DNA from: Quadrisphaera granulorum
GTDB taxonomy: Bacteria > Actinomycetota > Actinomycetes > Actinomycetales > Quadrisphaeraceae
Direction: 5' to 3'
Length of the DNA stretch: 64,000 nucleotides
NCBI RefSeq assembly: GCF_003149145.1
Contig: NZ_QGDQ01000017.1
Coordinates: 1 to 64,000 of the forward strand
How positions within the stretch are numbered: the stretch's first letter is position 1; every line of letters starts with the position of its first letter. The notes beneath the pieces are model-generated. The model did no database searches. It was given only the letters and a program-made list of their open reading frames with translations, and was not told the origin of the DNA. Positions 7,929 through 16,924 of this stretch are shown in pieces. Made by a program: the position numbers and the translations under genes.

Positions 7929-8701
7929 TGGACGGCCCCACCCTCGACTGGTCTCTCGTCTGGGACAGCAGGCAGCTTCTCCTGGACGGCTTGGTGGTGG
8001 CCGTCCAGGTCTCCGCTACTGCACTGGCGCTGTCCGTGGCTCTCGGTCTGGTGCTCGCACTACTACGAACTTCCAGCACACCGCTGAGCTGGATCGCCGC
8101 CGGCTACATCAACATCTTTCGAGGCGTTCCCGCGCTGGTGAGCGTGATTTGGGTCTACTTCGGTGTTTCGCTCGCGTTCGGTTTGACCTTCACCGTGTTC
8201 CAGGCCGGTGTGATCGCCTTGACGCTGCTCTACAGCGCGTTCCTGGCCGAGATCTTCCGCTCGGCCCTCAGCGCGGTGCCACCGGGGCTCAAGGAGGCCG
8301 GCCAGGCTCTTGGCCTGCATCCGAGCCGGGTCTTCTTCTCCGTGACGCTGCCCCAGGCGGGCAAGATCGCACTGCCGAACATCGGCAGCATGTTCATCGG
8401 CATGGTCAAGGACACCTCTACCTTCACCGTGATCGGCCTGCTCGAAGTCGTGCGCGTCACGCAGAACCTCGTGAGCACCACGTTCCAGCCGTTCGTCCTC
8501 TACACCGCGGCTGCCGCGATCTACGTGCTCGCAGCCTTCGTCATCGACTTCGGCTTCCGGCTCGTCGAGAACCTCATGACCAGCCCACCGCAGGGACGGT
8601 TGGCACGGGCTCTGAGGGCCCGAAAGCGGGCCCGCGTCGAGCGGCTCATCGCTGCCCACTCCCGCGAGCCTGACGAGCCGCTCACTCCCGCCGCTGTCTG
8701 A
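7925..8701 (+). CDS. Amino-acid-type ABC transporter permease
   Basis: A 258-residue membrane permease of the His/Glu/Gln/Arg/opine family with about five hydrophobic segments. The cytoplasmic EAA loop is seen as EAGQALGLHPSRVFFSVTLPQA, which docks to the ATPase. GTG at 7925 is followed directly by ATG at 7928; either may be the start and both overlap the ATPase stop. Only one permease gene is present, so it probably works as a homodimer. The C-terminus is charged and cytoplasmic. Confidence 0.93.
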   Translation: MMDGPTLDWSLVWDSRQLLLDGLVVAVQVSATALALSVALGLVLALLRTSSTPLSWIAAGYINIFRGVPALVSVIWVYFGVSLAFGLTFTVFQAGVIALTLLYSAFLAEIFRSALSAVPPGLKEAGQALGLHPSRVFFSVTLPQAGKIALPNIGSMFIGMVKDTSTFTVIGLLEVVRVTQNLVSTTFQPFVLYTAAAAIYVLAAFVIDFGFRLVENLMTSPPQGRLARALRARKRARVERLIAAHSREPDEPLTPAAV

Positions 8702-8749
8702 CTCCTGCCGCCCCGCCCTCCCCCCACCCCTCTCCCGAAAGGCACTCCC

Positions 8750-9634
8750 GTGCGCACTCTGAGCTCCCGCATGCCCCGGCGGACTGCTGTCGTCGGCACA
8801 GCCCTTGCCCTTGTAGCAGCGCTCGCTGGTTGCGGCGGGTCCACGAACTCTGCATCGACGACTGATGACACCTCGAGCGCCTCGACCGCCACCGGCGATG
8901 ACCTGGGGCTGATGACCCCAGGCACCCTCGTCGTCGGCATGAACCTCCAGTTCCCGCCGGAGATGTATCTCGACAGCAACAACCAGCCCGCCGGCTACGA
9001 CGTCGACCTCCTCAACGACCTCGCGAAGCAGATGGGCGTCAAGCTGGAGATCAAGAACCTCGACTTCAACGGACTGATCCCCGGCCTGCAGAGCAAGCAG
9101 TTCGACATGGTGTCCGTCGGTCTCACAGCTACCGACGAGCGCAAGCAGGTCATCGACTTCTCCCGCGCCTACGTGCCCTACACCTCCGTCCTCGCGGTGA
9201 AGGACGGTGACACCTCGGTGACCAGCATCGATTCGGTCAACGCAGCGGGCACCGTCATCACCGCGCTGCAGGGCAGCTCGGGCGAGAAGCTGGCGCAGAC
9301 GACCTTCCCGAAGGCCACCGTCACCGGGTTCCCCGACCAGAACGCCGCACTGCTGCAGGTCGCCACCGGGCGCGCCCAGGGCTCGGTCGTCGAGGACTAC
9401 ATCCTCGCCCAGTACTCCAAGGCCAACCCGGGACAGATCATGAAGGCCGACCTGCCCGAGCCGCTCGACATCGGCTACGGCTCCTGGGGTGTGCAGAAGG
9501 GCAAGACCGCGCTGGTCACCGCACTCAACTCCTACCTCTGCGAGGCCCAGAGCAGCGGGAAGCTCGCTGAGCTGTACGAGAAGAACTTCGAGGTGCCCGC
9601 AGCTGACTTCCCGCAGATGCCTGCGGGCTGCTGA
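8750..9634 (+). CDS. Amino-acid ABC transporter substrate-binding lipoprotein
   Basis: A 294-residue family-3 periplasmic-type binding protein, anchored outside the membrane. It has a lipoprotein signal with lipobox LAGC (Cys28), a Ser/Thr-rich linker, then LVVGMNLQFPPEMYLDSNNQ and GYDVDLLNDLAKQMG, FNGLIPGLQSKQFDMVSVGLTATDERKQVIDFS, and GYGSWGVQKGK near the end. The GTG at 8750 is preceded by GAAAGG at 8737-8742. It is the last gene of the aminotransferase-ABC operon and is followed by a strong hairpin. Ligand unknown; the fold suits amino acids or amino-acid-like compounds. Confidence 0.93.
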   Translation: MRTLSSRMPRRTAVVGTALALVAALAGCGGSTNSASTTDDTSSASTATGDDLGLMTPGTLVVGMNLQFPPEMYLDSNNQPAGYDVDLLNDLAKQMGVKLEIKNLDFNGLIPGLQSKQFDMVSVGLTATDERKQVIDFSRAYVPYTSVLAVKDGDTSVTSIDSVNAAGTVITALQGSSGEKLAQTTFPKATVTGFPDQNAALLQVATGRAQGSVVEDYILAQYSKANPGQIMKADLPEPLDIGYGSWGVQKGKTALVTALNSYLCEAQSSGKLAELYEKNFEVPAADFPQMPAGC

Positions 9635-9651
9635 CCAACGTCAGCCCAACT

Positions 9652-9700
9652 CGGCAGCGCTCGTGCCGGCGGGACGGTCCCGCCGGCACGAGCGCTGCCG
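9652..9700 (+). terminator. Perfect 23-bp hairpin after the ABC operon
   Basis: Arms 9652-9674 and 9678-9700 are perfectly complementary over 23 bp with a 3-nt loop. There is no T-run, as is common in high-GC actinobacteria. It closes the aminotransferase-ABC operon and separates it from cofG. Confidence 0.85.
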
Positions 9701-9823
9701 CGACCCTTCAGGCGAGCGCGGCAGCTGCGGGCCGTGCGGTGTACCGGGGGGGCCAACCTTGACCCCGGCATCGCAGCAAGGCCCGCGCATGGCTGACCCA
9801 CGTCACCGACTTAGCCTCGTGCG

Positions 9824-11128
9824 GTGAGCACCGCCCTCCCTGGCCCGACTTCACCGCCGAGCGGCCACGCCGTCGAGGCCGCCCTGCGGGTCGCCGAGGC
9901 TGGCGGTCCGCTCGACCCGCGTGAGGCCGAGGCGCTGCTGGCAGCCCGTGGGCTCTGCGACGGCGACCCGCTCGACAGGTTGCTGCGCGTCGCCTCCGCG
10001 GTGCGCGACGCAGGCCTGGCCGCCGCTGGTCGCCCCGGCGTCGTGACGTACTCGCGCAAGGTGTTCGTGCCGATCACCACGCTGTGCCGCGACCGGTGCC
10101 ACTACTGCACCTTCGTCGACACGCCGCTCCAGCTGGCCCGCGCCGGCCGTACGCCTTTCATGACCGAGGACGAGGTGCTCGCGCTGACCCGCGACGGCGC
10201 CGCACTGGAGTGCAAGGAGGCGCTCTTCACCCTCGGCGACCGGCCCGAGGCTCGCTGGCCGGAGGCCCGGCAGTGGCTCGAGGCGCACGGGTTCGCCTCG
10301 ACGCTGGACTACGTGCGCCACCTCGCCGTCCTCGTGCGCGAGGAGACGGGGATGCTCCCGCACCTCAACCCGGGCGTGATGACCGCCGACGAGCTCGCCG
10401 ACCTGCGCCCGGTCGCCGCGTCGATGGGGATGATGCTCGAGACCACCAGCCGCGAACTCTTCGAGCGCCGCGGCGCGGTTCACTTTGGCAGTCCCGACAA
10501 GGACCCGGCGGTCCGGCTCCAGGTTCTCGAGGACGCCGGCGTCGCCGTCGTCCCCTTCACCACCGGGGTGCTGCTGGGCATCGGCGAGACGCCCGCCGAC
10601 CGCATCGAGTCACTGCTGGCCATCGCCGACGTCGCGCGGCGGCACGGCCACGTGCGCGAGGTGATCGTGCAGAACTTCCGCGCCAAGCCGCGCACCGCGA
10701 TGCGCGGTGAGCCCGACCTCGCGCTGCAGGAGTACGCGGCCGCGCTCGCCGTCGCCAGGCTCCTGCTGGGACCGGACCTCCGTGTGCAGGCGCCGCCCAA
10801 CCTGTCGGCCACCGACGACGACGGGGCGGAGCTGGCGCTGCTGCTGCGCGCCGGCGTCGACGACTGGGGCGGCGTCAGCCCGCTCACCCCCGACCACGTC
10901 AACCCCGAGCGGCCGTGGCCGCACTTGGCCGACCTCGCCCGCTGGTCGGCAAAGTCCGGGTTCGAGCTTCGCGAGCGCCTGGCGCTGCAGCCGGAGCACG
11001 CGCTCGACGCGCAGCGGTGGCTCGACCCGGCGGTCGCGCCTGCCGTTGCGGCGCTGGCCGGGCCGGACGGGCTCGCGGTTCAGGGACGCCGTCCGGTCGG
11101 TCTCGCGCCCCGCCGGCCCGCCGCCTGA
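9824..11128 (+). CDS. cofG: FO synthase CofG subunit (radical SAM)
   Basis: A 434-residue radical SAM enzyme equivalent to the N-terminal half of actinobacterial FbiC. With CofH it makes 7,8-didemethyl-8-hydroxy-5-deazariboflavin (FO), the chromophore of coenzyme F420. The cluster motif CRDRCHYC (CxxxCxxC) is intact after VTYSRKVFVPITTL, followed by EALFTLGDRPEARWPEA, LPHLNPGVMT, SMGMMLETTSRELF, SPDKDPAVRL, PFTTGVLLGIGET and LTPDHVNPERPWP. Unlike the usual single fused FbiC, this is a stand-alone gene, and the CofH-like half lies 1.6 kb away on the other strand. F420 use fits the LLM enzymes in the window. Confidence 0.94.
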   Translation: MSTALPGPTSPPSGHAVEAALRVAEAGGPLDPREAEALLAARGLCDGDPLDRLLRVASAVRDAGLAAAGRPGVVTYSRKVFVPITTLCRDRCHYCTFVDTPLQLARAGRTPFMTEDEVLALTRDGAALECKEALFTLGDRPEARWPEARQWLEAHGFASTLDYVRHLAVLVREETGMLPHLNPGVMTADELADLRPVAASMGMMLETTSRELFERRGAVHFGSPDKDPAVRLQVLEDAGVAVVPFTTGVLLGIGETPADRIESLLAIADVARRHGHVREVIVQNFRAKPRTAMRGEPDLALQEYAAALAVARLLLGPDLRVQAPPNLSATDDDGAELALLLRAGVDDWGGVSPLTPDHVNPERPWPHLADLARWSAKSGFELRERLALQPEHALDAQRWLDPAVAPAVAALAGPDGLAVQGRRPVGLAPRRPAA

Positions 11129-11153
11129 CGCAGGGCAGGGCGGGGCGGGGCAG

Positions 11154-11213
11154 GGTGGCGGAAGTCCATGATCACGGCGGTCTGGGTGCGGTGATCATGG
11201 GCAGTTGGCCACC
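11154..11213. terminator. CCATGATCAC-family hairpin between convergent genes
   Basis: Inverted copies of CCATGATCAC (11166-11175 and 11191-11200) are flanked by a second pairing block GGTGGC/GCCACC (11154-11159 and 11208-11213), with an unpaired segment of 6-7 nt in between. It sits between cofG and the convergent monooxygenase gene, so it probably stops transcription from both sides. One of the dispersed family described in the findings. Confidence 0.7.
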
Positions 11214-11226
11214 GTCACGGTGAGGG

Positions 11227-12717
11227 TCAGCTGGCGGCGCCGTAGGCAGCGGGGTCGAAGCGCGCGTTGCGGGCCCGGAACTCCGCTGCCGACGCGGGCC
11301 ACAGCAGCGCCAGCCGCCCGCTGCGCTCGTCGCGGTACCAGCTCGTGCAGCCGCCGTCGTCCCACACCGTGTCGGCGGCCAGGGCGTCGACCTCGCGCAG
11401 GTACGCCGCCTCTGCCGCCTCACCGACTTCCAGCGGCCGAGCACCCGGCCCGTGTCGCCGCAGGTGCTCCAGCGCCCCGAGCACGTGCTCGACCTGCGCC
11501 TCCAGCACGTCGATCGCCGAGGAGTGCCCCAGCACGGCGTGCGGGCCGCCGAGCAGGAAGAGGTTGGGGAAGCCCGGCACTGCCGTCGATGCGTACGCCG
11601 TCATCCCGCCGGCCCACCGTTGCGCCAGGGCCAGGCCGCTGCGGCCGTGCAGCCGTGCCGCGATCGGCGGCGTCGACGTCGTGAAGCCCGTGGCCAGCAC
11701 GAGGGCGTCGAGCTCGTGCCGCGCTCCGGACCCCGCCACCGCGGTGCTCCCCTCCACACGAGCCAGCGCGCTCGGCTCCAGCGCTACGTCGGAGCGCAGC
11801 AGCGTGGGGTAGTAGTCGTCGGAGAGCAGCACGCGCTTGCAGCCCACCTCGTACGCCGGGGTCAGCGCGCGGCGCAGCGGCCCGTCCGGCACCTGCGCGG
11901 CCAGGTGCTCCCGCGCCCTGGCCCGCAGCGCCTCCAGCGCCGGCCGATGACGACGGCGCGCGGCGATGCCCGCGTCGAGCTCGGCCAGCAGGCCGGCTCG
12001 CAGAGCGGCGACGGCAGCGGGGTCCCGCTCCAGCGCTGACCGCTCGCCGGGCGCCACTTCGGCATCACCTCGCGGCACGATCCACGGCGCCGTCCTCTGG
12101 AACACCACCACCTGCTCCGCCACCCCGGCGAGCGCCGGCACCACCTGCACCGCCGACGCCCCGGTGCCCACCACACCGACACGCAGCCCGCGCAGGTCGA
12201 GCCGCGCGTCCCAGCGTCCCGTGTGCACCACCGGCCCGGAGAAGCCGTCCAGCCCCGCGACCTCGGGCGTGTGCGGCGCGCCGAACCGGCCCACCGCCGT
12301 GACCAGCACCCGCGCGCGCACCCGCAGGACCCCGTCGGGCGTCGCGGCCGTCACGTGCCAGCGGCCACCTGCGTCGACACCGCCGTCGTCGTCGGATTCC
12401 CAGGAGGCGTCGAGCACGTCGGTGCGGAGCCGCACGTGCGGCGCCAGGCCCTCCTCGCGGGTGCTGGTGCGCAGGTATTCCTGCACCTGGGCGCCGCGCG
12501 CGTAGCGGTGCGTCCACGCCGGCTGCGGGCGGAAGCTGTAGGCGTACAGCGGCGCGGGCACATCGCACGCGACGCCCGGGTAGGTGTTGTCGCGCCAGGT
12601 GCCGCCGACGTCGTCGCCGCGTTCGAGCACCACGAACGACTCGCGCCCGCGCCGCTTCAGCTGGATGGCCGTCGCCAGGCCCGCGACCCCGGCGCCGATG
12701 ACGGCGACGTCGACCAC
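11227..12717 (-). CDS. FAD-dependent monooxygenase (Baeyer-Villiger type)
   Basis: A 496-residue class B flavoprotein monooxygenase. The FAD Rossmann motif GAGVAG is at residues 8-13, followed by ERGDDVGGTWRDNTYPG; the NADPH Rossmann motif VVGTGASAVQ is mid-protein. Between them FSGPVVHTGRWD fits the Baeyer-Villiger fingerprint FxGxxxHxxxW(P/D). Such enzymes insert oxygen next to ketones or oxidise N/S atoms. The GTG at 12717 is preferred: GGGAG stands six bases upstream. An ATG at 12747 is in frame but lies inside a dispersed palindromic repeat. It lies between and convergent with cofG, and downstream of the CofH-like gene on the same strand. Confidence 0.9.
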   Translation of the reverse strand: MVDVAVIGAGVAGLATAIQLKRRGRESFVVLERGDDVGGTWRDNTYPGVACDVPAPLYAYSFRPQPAWTHRYARGAQVQEYLRTSTREEGLAPHVRLRTDVLDASWESDDDGGVDAGGRWHVTAATPDGVLRVRARVLVTAVGRFGAPHTPEVAGLDGFSGPVVHTGRWDARLDLRGLRVGVVGTGASAVQVVPALAGVAEQVVVFQRTAPWIVPRGDAEVAPGERSALERDPAAVAALRAGLLAELDAGIAARRRHRPALEALRARAREHLAAQVPDGPLRRALTPAYEVGCKRVLLSDDYYPTLLRSDVALEPSALARVEGSTAVAGSGARHELDALVLATGFTTSTPPIAARLHGRSGLALAQRWAGGMTAYASTAVPGFPNLFLLGGPHAVLGHSSAIDVLEAQVEHVLGALEHLRRHGPGARPLEVGEAAEAAYLREVDALAADTVWDDGGCTSWYRDERSGRLALLWPASAAEFRARNARFDPAAYGAAS

Positions 12718-12730
12718 CAGCTGCTCCCGA

Positions 12731-12755
12731 GGTGGCCGACTTCCCATGATCACGG
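12731..12755. repeat. Single CCATGATCAC-family element
   Basis: One arm of the dispersed repeat, GGTGGCCGACTTCCCATGAT and following bases. No inverted partner is seen. It overlaps the TGA stop of the CofH-like gene (12750-12752) and lies just upstream of the monooxygenase ribosome-binding site. Confidence 0.6.
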
Positions 12756-13988
12756 AGGGGGGAGGGGGAGGCGCTGGTCGGGCGGGACGTCGGCGTAGGT
12801 GGTGGTCCGCTGACGGGGCGTGCGTCCCAGCTTCTCGGCGACGACGACGACGTCGGCCGCGGTCAGCTGCGTCCCCGCTTCCGCGCCCGCGTCGGGGGCG
12901 ACCGTGCCGTCGAGGAGCAGCCCGCCGAGGTCGTCGGCGCCGCCGGTCAGCAGCTGCTCGACCAGTGGGGACGTGCCCCCGCCGAGCTTGGTCCACGCGA
13001 CCTGCACGTGGTCGATGCTGCCGGTGACCCGGTCGCTGCCGCTGCCGAGGAGCAGCCGGGCGACGGCGTGCAGCGCGCGCGTCTCGCGCTCCGACGGGCC
13101 CGGCCGGCGGCGTGGCAGACCCGCGGGCAGCAGGTCGGGGAGGGGAGCGGTCAGCGCGGGCGTCCACGGCATGGCGATGAACTCGGTGAACCCGCCCGTG
13201 CGGCGCTGCACCTCCTGGAGGCGCCGCAGGTGCGCCACCTGCTGCGCGTGCGTCTCCAGGTGCCCGTAGACGAGGGTGGCCGTGGAGCGCAGGCCCACCT
13301 CGTGCGCGGTGGTGATGAGGTCGACCCACTGCTGCAACGTGAGGTCCGGGGCGCCCGGCGGTGCGAGGCGCGGGCGCAGCGCGTCGTCGAGGATCCGCGC
13401 GCCCGTGCCCGGCACCGAGCCCAGCCCGGCGTCGCGGGCAGCGGTCAGCCACTCCCGCGGCGTGCGGCCCGAGCGGGTCGCGGCGTCGAGCACCTCGGCG
13501 GGCCGGAACGCGTGCAGGTGCAGCTGCGGAGCCCGCTCGTGGAGGGCGCGCACGAGGTCGAGGTAGCCGTCGTCCTGGCCCTCGCCGGCCGCCGCCGACG
13601 GCGGCAGCGGGCCCTGCACGCACAGCTCCGTCGCGCCCAGGGCGACCGCTTCGTCGACGAGGGCGTCGCGCAGCTCCGCCTGGGGTGAACCCGGCGGGCC
13701 GGCCACCGCCGCCGTCGTGAGGTTGCGGTTGACGACGAACGTCAGGTCGCCGTCGGCGCCGCCCTTGTCAGGGGCGTCATGACCGCTGGCTGCCGCGAGG
13801 ACGTTCGCGCGACGCGCATCGGCGAGGCCGCACAGCGCGTCGAGGTACGGCTCGTCGATCGCCAGGAGCTGGGCCCAGTCGTCGTCGCTCAGGGAGGACG
13901 CGTCGACGATGGCGAAGGCGAGCAGCTCCTCGGGAGAGCGCACCGCCCGCCGGGCGCGCACTCGGCCGGTGGGGTGCCGAGGGCTCAC
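12750..13988 (-). CDS. CofH-like protein lacking the radical SAM cysteines
   Basis: A 412-residue protein that follows the C-terminal half of FbiC/CofH along its length: DLTFVVNRN, GATELCVQG, YLDLVRALHERAPQLHLHAF, REWLTAARDAGLGSVPGTGA, TTAHEVGLRSTATLVYGH, GGFTEFIAMPW, ADDLGG and RQRTTTYADVP. In CofH the segment after VNRN carries the CxxxCxxC iron-sulfur motif; here it reads LTTAAVAGPPGSPQAE, about 15 residues shorter and without any cysteine, and no other frame restores it. The protein therefore cannot bind the radical SAM cluster in the known way. GTG at 13988 overlaps the upstream M13 peptidase stop by four bases. Likely a decayed or repurposed CofH; another CofH/FbiC would be needed elsewhere for FO synthesis. 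Confidence 0.82.
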   Translation of the reverse strand: MSPRHPTGRVRARRAVRSPEELLAFAIVDASSLSDDDWAQLLAIDEPYLDALCGLADARRANVLAAASGHDAPDKGGADGDLTFVVNRNLTTAAVAGPPGSPQAELRDALVDEAVALGATELCVQGPLPPSAAAGEGQDDGYLDLVRALHERAPQLHLHAFRPAEVLDAATRSGRTPREWLTAARDAGLGSVPGTGARILDDALRPRLAPPGAPDLTLQQWVDLITTAHEVGLRSTATLVYGHLETHAQQVAHLRRLQEVQRRTGGFTEFIAMPWTPALTAPLPDLLPAGLPRRRPGPSERETRALHAVARLLLGSGSDRVTGSIDHVQVAWTKLGGGTSPLVEQLLTGGADDLGGLLLDGTVAPDAGAEAGTQLTAADVVVVAEKLGRTPRQRTTTYADVPPDQRLPLPPP

Positions 13989-16090
13989 CAGATGCGCACC
14001 CGCTGCTCGCGCGGCGTGAACAGCCCGTCTCCCTCGACCACCCCGAACGCCTCGTGGAAGGCGTCGAGGTTGGTGACGACGGCGTTGCAGCGCAGGTCAG
14101 CGGGGGAGTGCGGGTCGATGGCGAGGCGCCGGCGGACCTCGGCCTCGCGGGTCTTGGTGCGCCACACCTGCGCCCACCCGATGAGCACCCGCTGGATGGC
14201 AGTGAACCCGTCGAGCTCGGGCCCCTCCTCCAGCCCCGCGTTCTCCAGGGCGATCCGGTACGCCTTGAGCGCGATGGTCAGGCCGCCGAGGTCGCCGATG
14301 TTCTCGCCGACGGTAAGCTCGCCGTTGACCTTCGCGTCGGGGGCTTCGCGCGGTGAGAGCGCCGCGTACTGCGCGATGAGGGCGCCCGCGCGCCGCTCGA
14401 ACTCCTCGCGGTCGGACGGCTGCCACCAGTCGACGAGGTTGCCCGAGCCGTCGTACTTGGAGCCCTGGTCGTCGAAGCCGTGGCCGATCTCGTGGCCGAT
14501 CACCGCGCCGATGCCGCCGTAGTTGGCGGCGTCGTCGGCGTCGGCGTCGAAGAACGGCGGCTGGAGGATCGCCGCGGGGAAGACGATCTCGTTCATCACC
14601 GGGTGGTAGTACGCGTTGACCGTCTGCGGCGTCATGAGCCACTCCGACCTGTCGATCGGCTGCCCGATCTTGGCGAGCTCAAAGGCCGTCTCCCACTCAC
14701 CGGTGCGCCGCACGGTGCCGACGAGGTCCTCGCCGTCCACCGCCAGGGAGGAGTAGTCCTTCCAGCGGTCGGGATAGCCGATCTTCGGGGTGAACGCCGC
14801 CAGCTTGGCGAGCGCCTTCTCGCGGGTCTCCGGACCCATCCAGTCCAGCGTGGAGATGGAGCGGCGGTAGGCCTCCACGAGGTTGGCGACCAGCTCTACC
14901 ATGCGCTCCTTGGACCGCGGCGGGAAGTGCCGCTCCACGTAGAGCTGGCCGATGGCCTCCCCGAGCGTCCCCTCGACGAAGGAGACCCCGCGGCGCCACC
15001 GCTCGCGCAGCTGCGGGGTGCCCGACAGGGTGCGGCCGGAGAAGTCGAACTGCTCTTCCACCAGCGCCTCGGACAGGTACGGCGCGAGCCCGCGCACCAG
15101 GCGCACCGCCAGCCAGGCGCGCCACTGCTCCAGCGGCCGCGACGCGAACAGCGCCGCCGCCCCGGTGACGAAGGACGGCTGCCGCACCACCACCTCGGCC
15201 AGCGCGTCCGCACTGACGCCGTCCAGGCGGCTCGTTGGCTTGCCGCCGCCCTCGCCGTCGTCGTCGGACAGGTCCAGCAGTGCCGACCGCCACGCCTCCC
15301 AGTCGAACCCGGGGGCGCTGGCCACCAGCGCCTCCCACGTCATGAGCGTGTACGTCTTGTGGGCGTCGCGGCGGGAGACCCTGTCCCAGCTGACGCCCGC
15401 CAGCGCGGTCTCCAGGTCGAGCACGGTGGCCCCCAGCGGCTCCAGGCCCGCGAGGGCGCACAGCCTGTCGAGGTGCTCGAGGTACTTCCCCCGCACCTCG
15501 GCGTGCTCGTCGAGGCGGTAGTACGCCTCGTCCGGCAGACCCAACCCGGCCTGCTCGGCGTAGACGACGTAGCGGGAGGAATCCTTCGCGTCGGGCGAGA
15601 CGTAGGCGGCCACCAGCGCCGCGAGCCCCTCGCGCTGGTACGTGCCCAGCAGCGCGGCCAGCGCGGAGCGGTCCCGGACAGCGGCCACCTCCGCCAGCAG
15701 CGGCTCCAGCGGGGTGGCGCCCAGCGCCTCGACCCGCTCCACGTCCATGAACGCGCGGTAGGCCCGTCCCACCTGACCCAGCGCACCGCCCGAGGCCGGC
15801 CCGCTGACCTCGACGGGCGCGCTCGCGGCGGCCTCCTCGACGATGGCGCGCACCTGCTCCTCGGCGGCGTCGTAGAGGGCGCGGAAGGCGCCGTCGGACG
15901 ACCTGTCCGCCGGGATCTCGTGCGCGACGAGCCAGCCGCCGTTGATGTGGCCGAACAGGTCGTCCTGGGGACGGACGGAGGTGTCGACGTGGGCGAGGTC
16001 GAGGCCCGAGCGTGTCGCGGGCTCTGCTGCCTGAGCTGCTGCCTGAGGTGCTGCGGAGGCTGCCGGGGACGTCGTCGCAGAGGTGGCCAT
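13985..16090 (-). CDS. M13 family zinc metallopeptidase
   Basis: A 701-residue neprilysin-type peptidase. The zinc site HEIGH is at residues 533-537 ([18 protein letters not shown]), followed by the third ligand motif [10 protein letters not shown], and the C-terminus RVRIW is typical. An N-terminal Ala-rich stretch precedes [19 protein letters not shown]. No signal peptide or membrane segment is visible, as in many bacterial cytoplasmic M13 enzymes. The ATG at 16090 is chosen because the conserved domain starts soon after; the frame stays open further upstream but without homology. It is divergent from deoC and coupled by a GTGA overlap to the CofH-like gene. Confidence 0.92.
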   Translation of the reverse strand: MATSATTSPAASAAPQAAAQAAEPATRSGLDLAHVDTSVRPQDDLFGHINGGWLVAHEIPADRSSDGAFRALYDAAEEQVRAIVEEAAASAPVEVSGPASGGALGQVGRAYRAFMDVERVEALGATPLEPLLAEVAAVRDRSALAALLGTYQREGLAALVAAYVSPDAKDSSRYVVYAEQAGLGLPDEAYYRLDEHAEVRGKYLEHLDRLCALAGLEPLGATVLDLETALAGVSWDRVSRRDAHKTYTLMTWEALVASAPGFDWEAWRSALLDLSDDDGEGGGKPTSRLDGVSADALAEVVVRQPSFVTGAAALFASRPLEQWRAWLAVRLVRGLAPYLSEALVEEQFDFSGRTLSGTPQLRERWRRGVSFVEGTLGEAIGQLYVERHFPPRSKERMVELVANLVEAYRRSISTLDWMGPETREKALAKLAAFTPKIGYPDRWKDYSSLAVDGEDLVGTVRRTGEWETAFELAKIGQPIDRSEWLMTPQTVNAYYHPVMNEIVFPAAILQPPFFDADADDAANYGGIGAVIGHEIGHGFDDQGSKYDGSGNLVDWWQPSDREEFERRAGALIAQYAALSPREAPDAKVNGELTVGENIGDLGGLTIALKAYRIALENAGLEEGPELDGFTAIQRVLIGWAQVWRTKTREAEVRRRLAIDPHSPADLRCNAVVTNLDAFHEAFGVVEGDGLFTPREQRVRIW

Positions 16091-16159
16091 GCCCCATCCT
16101 CCCCACTCCCACGACCGCGACGCAGGAGGCCCCGGCCAACGAGCAGGCAGGATGGCCAC

Positions 16160-16918
16160 ATGAGTACGGACAGCAGCACCACGGGCCCCACCGGCACCTC
16201 GAGCGCAGCGACGACGGCTTCTGCGTGGACGGCGGAGCGGGTCGCTCGCCTCGTCGACCACACCCTGCTCAAGCCGGAGGCCACCGCCGCTGACGTCACC
16301 GCGCTGCTCGCCGACGCGCGCCGCCTGGGCGTGTTGGCCGTATGCGTCTCGCCGTCGTTCCTGCCACTGGTCCAGACCGCCGGCGAAGGTTCGACGGACG
16401 GCCTCCTGGTGGCCACGGTCTGCGGCTTCCCCTCCGGCAAGCACACCAGCGCCGTCAAGGCCGCCGAGGCCGCGGCAGCGGTGGGGGCGGGCGCCGACGA
16501 GGTCGACATGGTCATCGACGTGGGCACCGCGCTGGCCGGTGACATCGACGCCGTCCGCTCGGACATCGCCGCCGTACGGGCCGCCGTCCCCGCGCCGCGG
16601 GTGCTCAAAGTGATCCTCGAGAGCGCGGCCCTCCCGGACGACGTCCTCGTCGCCGTGTGCCGGGCCTCCGAGGAGGCCGGCGCCGACTTCGTGAAGACCT
16701 CCACGGGCTTCCACCCCGCGGGCGGAGCGAGCGTGCACGCCATCGAGATCATGCACGCGGAAGTCGGCGGTCGCCTCGGCATCAAGGCCTCCGGCGGGAT
16801 CAGGACGGCGGAGGCCGCCGTCGCCCTGCTCGACGCGGGCGCCACGCGTCTGGGGCTGTCGGGTACTGCCGCCGTGCTTGCTGGTCTGCAGGGGCTGGAG
16901 GGCCTTTCCGGCTCCTGA
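16160..16918 (+). CDS. deoC: Deoxyribose-phosphate aldolase
   Basis: A 252-residue class I aldolase that splits 2-deoxyribose-5-phosphate into acetaldehyde and glyceraldehyde-3-phosphate. Catalytic residues are visible: Asp116 in DEVDMVID, Schiff-base Lys179 in DFVKTSTGF and Lys209 in [21 protein letters not shown] and [10 protein letters not shown] are further family marks. The ATG at 16160 follows a short divergent spacer (16091-16159) shared with the M13 gene. It completes a deoxynucleoside route with the phosphorylase and mutase downstream, although two cyclase genes lie between. It ends only 6 bp before the convergent cyclase gene. Confidence 0.95.
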   Translation: MSTDSSTTGPTGTSSAATTASAWTAERVARLVDHTLLKPEATAADVTALLADARRLGVLAVCVSPSFLPLVQTAGEGSTDGLLVATVCGFPSGKHTSAVKAAEAAAAVGAGADEVDMVIDVGTALAGDIDAVRSDIAAVRAAVPAPRVLKVILESAALPDDVLVAVCRASEEAGADFVKTSTGFHPAGGASVHAIEIMHAEVGGRLGIKASGGIRTAEAAVALLDAGATRLGLSGTAAVLAGLQGLEGLSGS

Positions 16919-16924
16919 CCGAGG

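Noticed and set aside
1-9700. Biosynthetic gene cluster for a natural product
   Set aside because: No synthetase, terpene cyclase or peptide-modifying enzyme is present; importer, aminotransferase and aldolase suit catabolism better.
12718-13623. Extending the monooxygenase gene upstream to nearly 800 residues
   Set aside because: The extension is a shadow of the CofH-like gene in another frame; the GTG at 12717 has a good ribosome-binding site and the FAD motif begins right after it.
12750-13988. CofH cysteine loss explained by a frameshift
   Set aside because: I read the region in all three frames and none provides CxxxCxxC; the frame on both sides is continuous.
13985-16756. Extending the M13 peptidase to 923 residues
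   Set aside because: The extra upstream part is antisense to deoC and shows no homology; the peptidase domain starts shortly after ATG 16090.
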